DNA of 64,000 nt from Lampris incognitus. Its lineage: Eukaryota; Chordata; Actinopteri; Lampriformes; Lampridae. The stretch spans positions 37,259,706 to 37,323,705 of the forward strand of contig NC_079223.1 of assembly GCF_029633865.1 (NCBI RefSeq), given 5' to 3'. The position numbers were made by a program, and so were the translations under genes. A model generated the notes under the pieces. The model ran no database searches. It saw only the letters and a list, made by a program, of their open reading frames with translations, and had not been told where the DNA came from. Positions 35,701 through 47,700 of this stretch are shown piece after piece. How positions within the stretch are numbered: the stretch's first letter is position 1; each line of letters begins with the position of its first letter.

Positions 35701-35920
35701 CCTGCTCCTCCAGGTTGGCACCAAAGGCAGATCAGAAAAGATTCGGACCTACAACTACGCTCAGGACCGAATAACAGACCATCGGATCACAATGACAGTG
35801 CACGATGTCAGGAGTTTCCTGACAGGAGAGGATCTCCTGGAGGAGATGAACTCCTCCCTGCAGGAGTTCTCTAACCAGGAGATCCTCATGGATATCCTTG
35901 GAGAAAATGATCAAGATTAA
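23890..35920 (+). CDS. mtrf1l: mitochondrial translational release factor 1-like (mtRF1a)
   Basis: Releases finished proteins from mitochondrial ribosomes at UAA and UAG. Eight exons: 23890-24343, 25651-25730, 29763-29867, 30750-30828, 31590-31753, 32423-32540, 32810-32946, 35714-35920. All splice phases agree, giving 447 residues plus TAA. Motifs: [12 protein letters not shown] in exon 3; the codon-reading PKT at about residues 271-273, as in MTRF1L and without the insertions typical of MTRF1; the catalytic GGQ at about 315-317 ([15 protein letters not shown]); and [10 protein letters not shown] near the C-terminus. The basic N-terminus fits a mitochondrial targeting peptide. It is longer than human MTRF1L (380 residues, from memory), so the true start could be the ATG at 24127. 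Donors of introns 3 (GTTTCT) and 4 (GTTGGT) are non-consensus. Introns hold LINEs, a Tc1 element and a SINE; no exon is damaged. Confidence 0.95.
26035..28323 (-). mobile_element. LINE (probable Rex1 type) in mtrf1l intron 2, split
   Basis: Minus-strand reverse transcriptase pieces: GFRPDRSTS and FIDLKK near 28320-28200, the FADDTNIF catalytic box near 27945, and the C-terminal [15 protein letters not shown] region near 27590-27240. The 3' part (26035-26430) matches 1165-1660. Another LINE (26437-27150) sits between the coding part and the 3' part. Frameshifts and stops break the coding region. Rex1 is an inference from the motif style. Confidence 0.65.
26437..27150 (-). mobile_element. non-LTR retrotransposon 3' end nested in the LINE
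   Basis: A 164-codon frame (27123-26629) encodes the end of a reverse transcriptase: [41 protein letters not shown] and the arginine-rich [12 protein letters not shown] end. The 3' tail is GATGATG-type with a TATATA run (about 26480-26500). Its position between the 3' UTR and coding part of the surrounding LINE indicates later insertion. Same family: 22715-22925 (minus) and 52145-52760 (plus). Confidence 0.75.
28332..29459 (-). mobile_element. candidate non-autonomous hAT-like element
   Basis: The ends look inverted: CAGGCGGAGTTTG on the left, and CAGGGCGTGCGCGGAGTTTG on the right when reverse complemented, each followed by a G-rich tract. A minus-strand 60-codon frame (29154-28972) starts [19 protein letters not shown], reminiscent of hAT transposase N-termini, and the rest of a transposase is missing. 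The target duplication is uncertain (CTGAAGCA versus CTGAAGTT). Confidence 0.35.
29950..30620 (-). mobile_element. RTE-like LINE 3' end in mtrf1l intron 3
   Basis: The minus strand codes for the C-terminal part of a non-LTR reverse transcriptase: [14 protein letters not shown] near 30500, [13 protein letters not shown] near 30370, [13 protein letters not shown] near 30180, and the end [12 protein letters not shown] near 29990. One frameshift lies near 30440. The 3' terminus is the GGGAGCAGCC sequence (antisense) followed by a TAC/TAG triplet tail. Copies or tails of this family: 515-905, 1299-1441 and 56397-56560. Confidence 0.75.
30840..30893. repeat. (AC)n microsatellite beside mtrf1l exon 4 donor
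   Basis: About 26 AC units begin 11 bases after the exon 4 donor (30829). More CA-rich sequence follows to about 30910. Confidence 0.95.
32747..32809. repeat. (GT)n and (GTGTCT)n forming mtrf1l exon 7 acceptor tract
   Basis: GT dinucleotides (about 32746-32782) then GTGTCT-type repeats run up to the TTAG acceptor at 32806-32809. In place of a normal polypyrimidine tract the pre-mRNA would carry UG repeats. Confidence 0.9.
33082..35118 (-). mobile_element. Tc1-like transposon in mtrf1l intron 7
   Basis: Inverted ends (CAGTGGATATAAAAAGTCTA on the left; CAGTGGATTTAAAAAGTCTA reverse complemented on the right) sit in a duplicated TA (33080-33081 and 35119-35120). Minus-strand transposase pieces: a helix-turn-helix part near 34620-34410 and the catalytic C-terminal part near 34180-33885 ([11 protein letters not shown], then DLNPIENLW). 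The second catalytic aspartate appears changed to asparagine (HNKN where QDND is usual), and the frames are broken. A SINE (33323-33761) is inserted inside it. Confidence 0.85.
33323..33761 (-). mobile_element. tRNA-derived SINE, family A, nested in Tc1
   Basis: Antisense copy with the tRNA-like head at about 33760-33690 (box B GGTTCAAATCC) and the AATTGGGAGAAA tail at about 33340-33352. The flanks TGTTGAGGCACCTT (33309-33322) and TGTTGAAGCACCTT (33762-33775) are a target duplication with one mismatch and belong to the surrounding Tc1 element, so the SINE arrived later. Confidence 0.85.
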
Positions 35921-36076
35921 TCCTGACTTCACTTTTTGTTGACCCGGTAAACATTATAGATGTACGCATGGAACGCAGTTGTCTCGGGATATTTTCTTTA
36001 TTTAAATCCTAAGTGATATTCTACATAAAAATTGGTTTAGAAGGACTGAAAGAATCTTGATGTTGTTCCATTGTCA

Positions 36077-36082
36077 AATAAA
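36077..36082 (+). terminator. mtrf1l: candidate mtrf1l polyadenylation signal
   Basis: AATAAA 157 bases past the mtrf1l stop codon, the first such hexamer downstream. Confidence 0.6.
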
Positions 36083-37740
36083 ATACTCCCGCCTACCAAG
36101 ACTTCAAGAAGGTTAATTTCACTCAAAATAGATGCCTAGTTTTAAATCTAAAATGACAATCCAGGAGTGAATATACAAGATTAATACATTGACAGAAAAT
36201 ATTTTTGATCATGATGGTGAAGCTTTAATCATTAAGCTTTTTGTTTCTTTAACTTAGTGATCATGCTAGTTAAGCATGTAGACAGTGATTATAAACCAGT
36301 AAAGGCACTACTTCGACTTCAGAAACTTTCATTTCACTATCTATTGGCGCAAGGTCAAAATTGAAATAAACATAACATGATTAAGGAAGTTAAAATAGAT
36401 TTTTGACTGGTTGAAATTTTTGATATCACAAAGGGAAATTTAACAAAGTGAAAACTGAATTTGTGATATCAAAGAATATATAAGGTTAAAAGCTAAAGTG
36501 GCTTGCCACACAGCCATAGCTGGCTAGTGTGAGCAAACAAACTCACTCTTCTGAGCCATGTGAGATAACAAATAGCAATGACAAGTTCACTTGCATTATA
36601 GTACAGCTAATTCAGTCATGTTCAATAGCTGCATAGGCTGCAAGTGACCTTTCCCCAGTGTAGCAGACATCTGAGTCTGGTGGTGGTGGTGGTGGTGGTG
36701 TGTGTGTGTGTGGGGGGGGGCGCACTGAACTTTTAAATTTGAGCTGAAAGAGGCAGCCAAGATAGACAGAGCGACAGATGTAGATGCTTTTTTGATCCCC
36801 AGGGGAAAATTGTTTTGCACTGGTAATAGAAACAAACACTAATGTTCAAGAAAAAAAAAGTTACATACCAAACAACGGTGGTTTGGTTGCATGGTGGTAT
36901 ATGTAATGAATAGGGGGTACAGTTTTACAAAAGAGCCATCATGTAACATTAATACAGTTTAGTAAACATTACTAACATGAGAAATGAGCATGAGTAAAAA
37001 CAGGTGAAAGTAATGCTTACATTGAGGTAAAAACGAGTGAAAATTACAAAAATGCTGATAGAGCCACATCTGGCCTCACAGTCAATGAGGGTTCAAACCC
37101 CTCCTCGTTAACTGATATGCATGCTGTACAGGCTGACAGGAGTTGTGCAGTCTGATGGCAGCTGGAATAAATGACTTGTATCTTTAACTGGAACAGCGTG
37201 GGGAAATCCAAAGACACCCAAGTTCTGCTTTTGATTATGATTTTGTTGTGATGATTCAAGGGGTAGTTTGGCAATGATAAATACTGGAGAAACAGAACAC
37301 TAGAAGTCTCTTGTGCCATGTGATCGCCACCTGGGGTGGCAGGGAGGATGGCGACCATCCTCATTTCTGTCCCTGGGATCAATTTCTGAACTCTGACCCT
37401 GTTCCTGGCCCTTACACCGCCATGTAAACAAACACACACAAACAAAATGAGTTGGAGGAATGGGATATTTGGTCAAAGTTTTATTCCCCGTGCTCCCTCG
37501 TGCATTTACTTCTAACGGCATTGCTTTTACAGAGCACAAAAAGGCAATTAGCATGTGATGCCTTTTGTGTTCTGATCCGTTAGTTGAAGACGTGCCACAT
37601 ATAAAACATATTTTATGTGCAAGCCTTCATTGTTTAACTTTACTTATATATTGCAAAGCAGCTCCCTTTCTCCATTTGGTGTATTCGTTTTTCTTCTTTG
37701 CACACCTTTTCCTACACATTTTGGAGCAGTGGCATCCCAT
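36083..37740. other. intergenic sequence, microsatellite and repeat scraps
   Basis: GGT and GT repeats with a G-run at about 36679-36720. A short stretch near 36780-36812 (GATCCCCAGGGGAAAATT) resembles, in reverse, the tail of SINE family B. 37080-37310 has the look of an old dispersed repeat, but I cannot name it. No gene seen. Confidence 0.45.
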
Positions 37741-37917
37741 TGTGTGCTATGGAGGTCCGTGTGTATGCAGGCTTTTCGTTCCAGTCCAGCACTGCGCCAG
37801 CTGGTTTCACTAAGTCCTCCTTACTGGTGGTAAATTGTGTTAAATTGGTAAAATCAGCTGGTGCGGCGTTTTTATAGGAAAGAAAACACGGCACAAACAC
37901 GGACCTCCATGGCACAT
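37741..37917. mobile_element. short inverted-repeat element (MITE-like)
   Basis: The left end TGTGCTATGGAGGTCCGTGT and the right end (reverse complement TGTGCCATGGAGGTCCGTGT) are inverted copies of at least 20 bp, with weaker inverted similarity further in (CAGCTGGTTT and its counterpart). No coding capacity. A possible diverged relative is at 53715-53880. Confidence 0.6.
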
Positions 37918-37956
37918 AAATGGAGAGCAGAGGGAGATATTTGTTGAGTGTTGTAT

Positions 37957-38007
37957 GTATGTATGTATGTATGTATGTATGTATGTATGTATGTATGTAT
38001 GTATGTC
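37957..38007. repeat. (GTAT)n microsatellite
   Basis: About 12 GTAT units. Confidence 0.95.
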
Positions 38008-38209
38008 AGCTGGCGAGGTGCCAATAGCTTCTTTTTTTGGTTGCGGGTCCGACGTAAGAACTACATGATCCACAACCCTCCGGGGCGCTGCAGGTCGCCA
38101 GGCTCGACCAGTCGGGTGTCGATTCATCGTCCCGCTCCCCTCGCCCACTTCCCTCCGTCCGGCTCGCGCTCCAACAGCCGCATCCTCCCTGCCAGCGCCA
38201 CCGTTAGCT

Positions 38210-38757
38210 AGCGAGGGGAGATGGTAGCTAGTCAATTTCGGCGGAGAAAAAAAAAAGAACACTTCTCGGCATCTCAAAACGACGTTATTTCGCCGAGGAG
38301 CTAATCGAGGAAAATGACTTTTAGGCATTCCCCTGTTAATTCCACGCCGAGAAGACAATTTTCCTCCGAGAAGTTCCCCCTTTCGCCCTCCGAGCCTTGG
38401 CAGCTAAACCGGGCTAGCGGAGCCGGATCATTTTGATGAGCGACTCGCCCGGATCGGCCGTTCCGTCGCTTCTTCTTCTTCTTCTTCTTCTTTTTGTGTG
38501 GGGGAACATTTGAACAAAGCCCCTTCCATGCTGGACGATAGCGTCCACCAAACTTTTCGCATCTGGTGGTGAGATTAAGTTCGCGAGCCGAACAGCTGTT
38601 TCAGTATTGCCCGGAGCGAAGGAACAGCCTGTTTCGGGAAAACCAGAGTTGCATTGCGCACGGAAGAGAGGAGGAGGAGGAGGAGGGGGGTGTGTGTGTG
38701 GAAAGAGAGACCCGTTAAGACGAAGGGACCCAGGGGCAGAAAATTATTTTGCCAGTG
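38210..38757 (+). promoter_or_regulatory. desi2: desi2 promoter and 5' UTR region
   Basis: The sequence becomes CpG-rich at about 38080-38480 compared with its surroundings, as in a CpG-type promoter, and leads into the first coding exon. TTC repeats (about 38468-38490) and GGA repeats (about 38670-38685) lie in the likely 5' UTR. No TATA box is evident. The transcription start is unknown. Confidence 0.5.
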
Positions 38758-41700
38758 ATGGCAAGCGAGCCGATAATCCTAAACGTTTACGATATGGTAA
38801 GTTGGTTGCCTATTATTTGCTTGACAGTAATAGAAAGATGAGTGTTTTAACTTGCGAGCTGCTTCATTACAAACTGTTAAGTGGGCAATGCTTGAACTCA
38901 CCGACATCCGAGATGTGTGACGTAGCCTCGTCTTGACACTATCATAATCATAACAGGAATGTGGTGTTTATAATGACTTGGGTGTAACCTACCAAGGAGG
39001 TGGCAACGTGTCCCCTGACTCGTTTAAATAGTGGAATTGACCATTGTTGTGAACAGAGACTTTGCCCTGGACCGTCACCGAGAACAGGTCCATTGTGTTA
39101 GAACTACCAATTTAGTGCTGCAGATACCAGTGCCAAATGAACGAGGGAGGTGTTGGTTGCTACAACCAAAACTAGCGGCAAAGACAATGGCAGGCGTGAA
39201 ACGGAGACCAGAAATAACCTCAACCTCTGCTTCCCCTCAGCAAGGAGAGGTAGAAGTTGTAGTCAGCACACAAGTGTGAGTCACAGGGAGGGACGCTGAG
39301 TGATCCTTAAATGAATCACCGATTGTTGTTGATTGCTTCATTGCAGCCTTGTTACACCTTTACCAGGGTGTTTGTGATTACTCCGAAATTTTGCAGAAAG
39401 CCGCATCCGGCCACTAAGTCTTAGCAGTGTTATCCAAATAGATTGCGTCTTATCCTCCAGTCTCACATTACTCCTGGAAGTTAAACTAAGAACAATGCAA
39501 CTGTTTGTCCACAAGCCAGGCAGGTACATTTTAAACCTTACCGTCCACTTCCGTAGTTTAACTGACCATCTACAGTTTTAGATCAGGGTTGGTTACCCGC
39601 CATAGTGGCTGGCTGCCAGATTAGTTTTAAGACATACCCTACATGTAACCCCAAACACCCATATGGGCCCTGACTTTTGCCTCATAATCTTGTCCAGGTT
39701 TCATCAGTGGACATGCTTTAGTACCTTTGTAAAGTTACAGTTTTTCATTACTAATCTATCCGGATCCTCGCTACCTGTACATATAGCCATTTGTCTTTTA
39801 CAGAGATTACGTTTTTCTGGTGTTTTCATGTTTATATGCATTTATTATATCCCAGCCTTTTATGCAAAGGTTAAGCTCAGAGTAGGTAAATCACAAGTTT
39901 AAGGGCAACATAAGATTAACATACAGGCCGACAAAGTCATGAAATCATCACATCAACATGTGTAAGGGAATACTTCTCCAGTTTTCTACAGAACAAAGTA
40001 TCTCATCCCAAATGATAAAAGTTACCTGACTGATCACAGCGAAAAACCAACCAACTTGTGCACCAAATTAAAATCCTGGGTTTTTACTGGGATTGCCTTT
40101 GGTGTGAAAATGCCTACCTTAAAATCCTGAGAAATCTGTCTGGATAGAGCACAGCAATCTTCCTGGAAATTGCCACTGCTTTTTCCTGGTATTGTGCTGG
40201 TATGAAAGGGTCCCTCACAGAATCCCAGCATTTGCACGTACAATGTGCTGTGTTTGACACTTTACAAACACACAACCAGTGAAAATAAACATCCATGTTA
40301 CAGATAAGCATATGCAAAGATGAATGCTTCACATTTAAAAAAAACCTAGTATTTATCTTTGATCCAGCGGCACTGTAGCTTTAGCATGGACCTGATGTGA
40401 CAACAACACGAAAAAGAAACTATATGTACATACTGGAAATGTATAAAGAAAACAGTAGCACACTGTAGTCCACCTACCTTTTTTTTTTCAAGCTCAGGAG
40501 CAGACGATGCAGAGAGGATCATTATACAGGATGGTGTTTGATGTAGCTAAAATGCAGGGAACGTTTGGGTACGTGTGAAAGAGGACTTTCCTGGACAAAG
40601 CTGAAACTGACTTGGTGTTGTGTGATTTTAAAGACAGGAAAGTACCAGGATTTTGCTGTGAAAGATTTGGACCATGGTATTGACACAATCAATGTCATTT
40701 TGGTACTCCATAATGACAGCACATTTTATTGTTCCAGTGCTAACATTTGGCAGCTAAGTTAAATGAATAAACAAGTGCAACAATGCGCCTGTCGCGTTAG
40801 ACTCTACAAGTCAACGAAGGTTAGGGTTAGATTTGGTCCATCTTGTGACATTGCTTGCTGGTATCAAATGCAGTCATGGGTCAGTAACATTCTCAAGTGA
40901 GCAAAGGTGTGACTTTGAGAGGCGCTATGCAACATGATGCCAGAGGATTTGTGAAGCACAATGAGGAAAGCCAACAAATAATCCCCAAAAACTGGTGAAA
41001 TGATGGTATACCTATTATCAGCCGTTTTAAACATTAACACTGTCGGTTTAACAATAGTACCACCATGACAATTCTACCATTCAGCCAAGACATGTAAACC
41101 TGGGTAACTGAGCTTCAGCTCCGGTAGGGTGTGGGCGCTAAATTAGCAGTGACAGTCATGCTCAGTTCAGGTCCTGCCCTGAATATTGTGCGTATGAGAC
41201 CATTAGGGAGAAGAAATCTGTCTCGTACAGACCTTTTTCTTGTCGTTGTGTTAATGTTTTCTGGCCATCAAACAGTAGTCTGACTCACCTTTTCAGACTA
41301 CCGTCAGACTACCCGGCAAAGGCTGTATGATGTCATCATCACCTAGTCGACCAGGCGCCATTTACCTTGCTGCCACGTCATCATTTTAACCTTGTTCTAG
41401 TTAGCTTAGACCAGCTTATTTTTCATTTCTTCCCCTTTTCCCCCTTCTCTCTTTGTCTTTCTGTCATTCGTTTGGATATGTGTTCTAGTTTGGATATACG
41501 TGTTCTAGTTTGGATATATGTGTTCTTGTAGTTTTTGGATGTGTTTTTGTCTTCGTGTTGCACTGCTGTGGGCTGGGGAAATGATATTTCGTTTCATTTC
41601 GTGTATGCAAGTACACGAAGTGAAATGACTAATAAAGTGTTCCTGATTCTTTATTCCCTAATTTTGTTTCACCTTTTCCCATTTTTTTTAAACTTGAAAC

Positions 41701-44700
41701 CCACTGTCATTCTCTCAATTCCCCCTGGTATTTTTATTGATTTTAATTGTTTCTTTTTCTGTTTTTCTTAATCATTACATATTTGTCTTTCCCCTCTCTC
41801 TCTCTCACTCCCTCTCTCTCTCTTGCTCTGTACTAATAAAGGTCTTTTATATGAAGGCCTATTATCAGCAACACCAGCGGGGGGGCTACAAATCTGTCAG
41901 CTTCTCAGCCTAGCTGACTCCCACATCCCTCTGTCCTGCTGCTGCCTGTCTCTCTTTCCTTTCCCTCCCCTCCCCTCTGCCTTTGCCCCCCCCTTTTCAC
42001 TCGACTAGCCATCCACATTAGGTTAGTGCCTCCCAGACAAAAACAGAGCTTTGCTTGCTGACCTGCCCTCATTCACATGAGCAGCTACACAGGCTGATTT
42101 TAGACTTCTACATGTGGAAGCCTTTATAGGTTAAAATATGTCTGACATGCTCCCTGACAAAATCTCTCTCTCTCTCTCTTCATGCACACACTTGCGCGCA
42201 AATGTTTTAGCGTTGCTTTAGTAGTTACAGCTTTTCATTAACTTACCTTTTGCAGTGGAATCTCTAACCTTCCTAGCCAAAGGCTTAACATAGCCACATG
42301 TACCTCTAACCTTAATCTGCCTAGAGGTTTATTTTCATATTTTCACTCTAGAAGCAGGATTTTTTCATAATACAACCTGTCAATATGTTGAGTTTCCTGT
42401 TTGACTGCCGATGGCTGGTGAGTCAGTTGGAGCCAGACCAAGTGGTGTTAATTTGTGCAAACAAATTACATGGATGCAAACTCAAAAAACAAATGTGTTG
42501 GTGTGTGTGTGTGTGTTTGTGCATGTATGTATGATTTCCTGGGTATGAACGCTAGCATGATATCACTAATGCACATATTTTTTCACAGTTGTGTCTTTGA
42601 GCACATAGACAATTATGCGTTGGCATGCTTGTGTAAGTGCTCCTATGTTTGGTATTTCAGTCTCCATGAAAACACATGTGGCTCACTGAGAACAATAAAT
42701 GACAGCAACTTGAGTCAGTTCACCAAGTCCTTCAATCATTTCTACACACTTTCAAAAGATTATAAGGAAAGGGAGGAGAGCGAGAGGAAGGGGACAAGAG
42801 AGAAAGGAAGGAAGCACAAAAGGATGGCTGCGGCAGAGGAAAGGAGATGGAGACAAAGATAACGAGAGATAATGAAGAGGGAAAGGTGGAAGTAATGACA
42901 TAGAGTAAGGAAGATAATGGGCCTCATTCAACAGTCGTTCATTGGTACAAATTTGTTCTTACACATCCATGGAATTTATTAGCCTTGAAGTTCGTCTCAG
43001 AGACCAGTGTAGAACCTGTGCAACCCCTGAATTTAGACACCAATTGGCTAACACTGATGTCTTTGCAAGCCTGGCTGATTGCTCGTTGTAAGAGGTTGGC
43101 AATAGATGTTATGGGAAAGGAATTACAAATAACCATCAGGCTTTTCTTCTGACTGTCAGACAATCTTGAGAGCTAAAAAAAATTCCATGGGTGTGTAAGA
43201 ACAAATTTGTATGTATGAACGATTGATGAATGAGGTCCAATGAGAGGGAAGAGTGAGCAAATGGACATAAGTTAGGAGAGAATGGGTGAGGGAAAACCAA
43301 CAGGTATTGGAGATAGAGAGGATGTGTGAAGGATTGCATCCATGTCTTTATGCATGCTCAATAACCCAGGCAAGGAAATCCGACCCAAGAGTCTCTTAGG
43401 GCCTAAGAGTACATCTGTCACAATTTTACAGTGCTGTGATTGCAACTATTCCCCAATCCTCTATGAATAGCACACATTGCCATTGTAACTCTAGTTAATG
43501 GTCAAAGCAGTTTGCATATGAAACTGATAATTGTTTTCAGTCGTTATGCCACTGTATTGTTTATAAGGGTGGGGATACCTGCAGTCAGTTGAGACTGAAG
43601 AGGTCACTTAGATGAGTGATGAAACGTTTCTCTCAATAAACATTGTGTCCAGATGAACTGATTCAACTCTCTGTGATATCCTTCCCTGCGTTATTGAGCA
43701 TACATAGACATTTTGACTCATTTTGATGAGGATTGCCTTAAACTTGTACGTGAGTATGAGCGAATGGCGCGTAAGATGGCAGACTACAGGAACAACCTGA
43801 GATTTAGCCTCAGGTGCAGACAGAGCGGGATTACACCTAAGAGCCTGCAAATGAAATCTTTGGTCACGGGCCACTGAGCTAACAAGATCCTCCTGAAGGC
43901 ACAGAGCCAGCTGTTGAACGAACGGGTGAGACAAACTAATTTTACCATTGACGCTTTGAAAGCCAAAGAGGAGCAGATCCAACAGAGACTCACGTTGCGT
44001 CTAGATGAGTCCACTTTCCAACGTGTGGTTAGTTCACGGAGGTGGCTCATCTAGGACAATATGGAAAGTCGAAAACTAGGCAGCAAAAGAGGTTTGACCT
44101 ACTTGTTGCGTGCCAGAGACATCGTCAGACAACGGACAGTGCCCTCAACAGCAGACAGAGATACGGATGCCAGACAAACGCCGCTGATGTGAACAAGTGG
44201 CTGAAGAATCTGTCCGACAGACACCTCACCCAGGCAGAGAAAGACATCCTTGCTGAATTTTGATGTCACGCCGAGGCAAATCCCACTTGTGGAACTGATC
44301 ACAGCCACAGAATTGGCTATCTGTAAAAACAACATCACGGATGCAGAAGTGGAGCAACTGGGGACAAAAGTTTCGGCCTGCCTTAGCAATGCGAAGTCAC
44401 TGCCATCCAACTTCAGCAGAGGCGAGAGGAATGCACTCATTACTCTCAGTAAGGACAATAACATCATCAACCTTCCGGTAGACAAAGGTAGATGCACTGT
44501 TGTATTAAACCAGACAGAATATCCTGAGAAAGTTAGGACATTTAGCAACATGAATACTTATGAGCCCCTGAAATGAGATCCAGGCAGTGGTTACAAGAAA
44601 AAGCTGATAGTTTGTCTGAAGCTGTTAGAACAGGGCAATGCTATTGATGGAATTTTGTACCATAGATTATACCCTGGGGAAGCTACACCTTGGCTGTATG

Positions 44701-47700
44701 GTTTACCTAAGATACATAAACAGGATGTGCCATTACAGCCTATTTTTTGTATGATTAACTCAGTGACCTATAAAATCTCTTTGAGTTTCTGGCATCTATT
44801 CTTAACCTATTGGTAGGCAGTAATGAACATCACATTCAGAACACTATGGATTTTGTGGATTAGGTGAGGGACATCATTATGGAGTTGGATGAAACAATTG
44901 TACCCTGTGATGGCCTAGCGGCCTGTCCAGGGTGTCTCCCTGCCTGCCGCCCGATAACTGCTGGGATACACTCCAGCATCCCCGCGACCCTGAGTGCAGG
45001 ATAAGCTGTTTGGAGATGGATGGATGGATGAAACAATGGTCTCTTATGGTGTTACGTCTCTCTTCACATGCATTCCTGTTGATGAATGGGTGGAGGTAAT
45101 CTGTATGAAATTACAAAACGACTCCACCCATAGCAATAGGATCACACTTAACACTGACCAAGTCTGTCTGTTCCCGAAGCTGTCTTCAGTCCATGTACTT
45201 CACATACAGTGCTATAGGCAGAAACATGGATGTGCTATGGGTTCCCCAGTTTCACCTATAGTGGCCAACTTGTATATGGAGGGAGTGGAAAAGAGGGCTC
45301 TGATGTCCTATCCAGTGACACCACCTAGCCATTGGTTCAGATTTGTGGACGACACCTGGGTTAAAATTTAATCTCAGGACGTACCACATTTCACCAACCA
45401 CATAGTCGGAGAGTACTGCTGGTGTTGTCTGTGGCTGCCGCTTCTCCCTCTCGTAGCCCCCCTTCCCATCCACCCCTGTATGTCTGTGTTATGTTCATCT
45501 GTCGTCTTGTTTCACTCCATTTATTGTAAAGCGACTTTGAGTACTTGAAAAGCGCTATATAAGATTGATTTATTATTATTAACTCGGTGGACAACCACAT
45601 CAAGTTCACCAGGGAGGATGTGAAAAATGACAGATTAGCCTTCTTAGACTTTGAAATTGCAATTGGTGATGGTGACATTTGATTGTTGAGGTTTACTGTA
45701 AACCTACACATACTGATCAGTACGTAAGGTTTGACTCTCATCATCCACTGAAGCACAAACTAGGAGTCATCAGGATGTTGTACCACCGAACTAACAGCGT
45801 CCCCACCGACACAGAAGCCGGGAAAGGGGAGAAATCCCACATTAAATAGGCCCTGGTTAAGTGTGGTTATCATAACTGGGGGTTCTTCAAAGCCAGGAGG
45901 ATGCCCAAATAATGCACCAGCTGATGAAAGAGAGGAGAAAGACAGCAGCTGTCTAAGAGTAAGCCAGTGGTGATTCCGTATGTGGCGGGAGTGTCAGAAC
46001 AGTAGAGATGTGCGTTTTCCAAACACCGCGTCTCAGTTGCTTTCAAATCCCTAAACACGCTGTGCCAGAAATTGGTCTGCTCCAAGGATTGGGGTCCCCC
46101 GGTACAAACAGAGCAATATAGTGTATGCTGTTAGTGCTGGGAGGATTGCCACAACGTAAACATTGGGGAAACCAAACAGATGCTGGCCAGGAGGATGGCA
46201 CAACACAGAAGCGCTAACGCATCAGGCCAGGACTTTGCAGTCTACACCCATCTACAGGACAGTGGCCACTCTTTCAAGGATGAGGATGTGCACATCCTTG
46301 AAAGGGAGGAACGCCGGTTTGAACGGGGAGTCAAAGAGGCCATCTATGTGAAGAGGGAACGACCATCTCTGAACCGAGAGGGGGGGTCTAAGAGTACTAT
46401 CTTACAATGCTGTGATTGCAGCTATTCCCCCAATCGTCTGTGAATAGTACACGTTGCCATTGTAACTCTAAGTAATGGTCACAGCAATTTACATATGAAA
46501 CCAATTGTTGTTTTCAGTCGTTATGCCACTTTATTGTTTATAAGGGTGGGCATACCTGCAGTCAGTTGAGACTGAAGAGGTCACTTAGATGAGTGATGAA
46601 ATGTTTCTCTCAGTAAACGTGTCCAGATGAACTGATTAAACTTTCTATGAGTGCTTCAATGCTGCCTGTAAAGATGAATAAGAGAGACAAGAGCAAACAC
46701 AATCTGATTTTTTTTATTATTATTTTTTTTTTGTTGTACCGAACAAAGCGTTGAGACCAAGATACATGAAGTCCCTTCCTGAATGCCTGACTGATTGACA
46801 CCTCATTGTTGAAATGCACATGTGCAAAAGGCCAGAATTACACACACACACACTCACACACACACACACAAGTGAGCCTCAACATTGAAAGTAGAGCACA
46901 TGCCTGTGCTGCAGTCTAGAAATCGACAATGAATTTATATGTTTGTGACTACTGCACCTATAGATAACACTCTCTCTTGCTAACACAATCCTGTTGTAAC
47001 TACAGGATTGACGTAAAAAAATATGTGTTTTGATGCATAGATTGCTAGATTTAATCACTTTGAGTTTTGTTTCCCGGATGTCAAGGCAACAGAGGACGAA
47101 TGGTCAATAGCAAACAGTACAAATACTTCACCTACAAACACAAAGCTGTTCAGATGGTACAATAGATATGTAACTAAGTAAAGTTGTTGCTGGTGTGAGT
47201 ACATGGAGGAGCAAGGTGGTAGGGAGGTCAGCAAAGTTGGGTCTACACTGTTCCACAAGAATTATCATCATGATATTCTCTGCACTGTTGCACTTTTTCA
47301 CATCATATTTGGCCTGTATAAGTCAATCCTTGTGTATATATATCTGAAGATTGTTGTGTCGTCGTGTTGTTATTCTAAGTAGACCGAGAGAGCCATGAAA
47401 CCGGAGTCAAATTCCATGTATGTGCAAACCTACATGGCCAATAAACATGATTCTGATTTTGATTAGTGCTGACTGATAAATTGCATTTTTATTGTCATTG
47501 CTGTATGAATATGTACGATAAATACATTGCAAAAGACTGCTTGAAATGCAAGAAGAAATGCAAGAAGAAAAATTATTTTATTTACATGCACCATGCATTC
47601 ACACTCAGCATGTGAACATTTGACCTATCAGATGGAGCCCTGTAGCTGATTGCACCAGTAGAGCCTAAGTAAATTCGATCTTAACCCAGCTCGAATGTAA

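Larger units (their letters stand above)
43343..46650 (+). mobile_element. Penelope-like element with terminal repeats, degraded
   Basis: Direct repeats flank the body: about 43403-43674 and 46388-46646 (shared CAATTTTACAGTGCTGTGAT-type start, GTCGTTATGCCACT, CAGTCAGTTGAGACTGAAGA, GATGAACTGATT). These correspond to pLTRs. An inverted pair (43343-43380 and 43675-43711) encloses the left one. The body encodes, in broken frames, an N-terminal region ([11 protein letters not shown] near 43775), reverse transcriptase ([17 protein letters not shown] near 45230-45280, then the catalytic FVDDTW near 45340) and a GIY-YIG endonuclease end ([20 protein letters not shown] near 46220-46290). Two later LINE tails interrupt it. 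Stops and frameshifts make it inactive. Confidence 0.85.
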
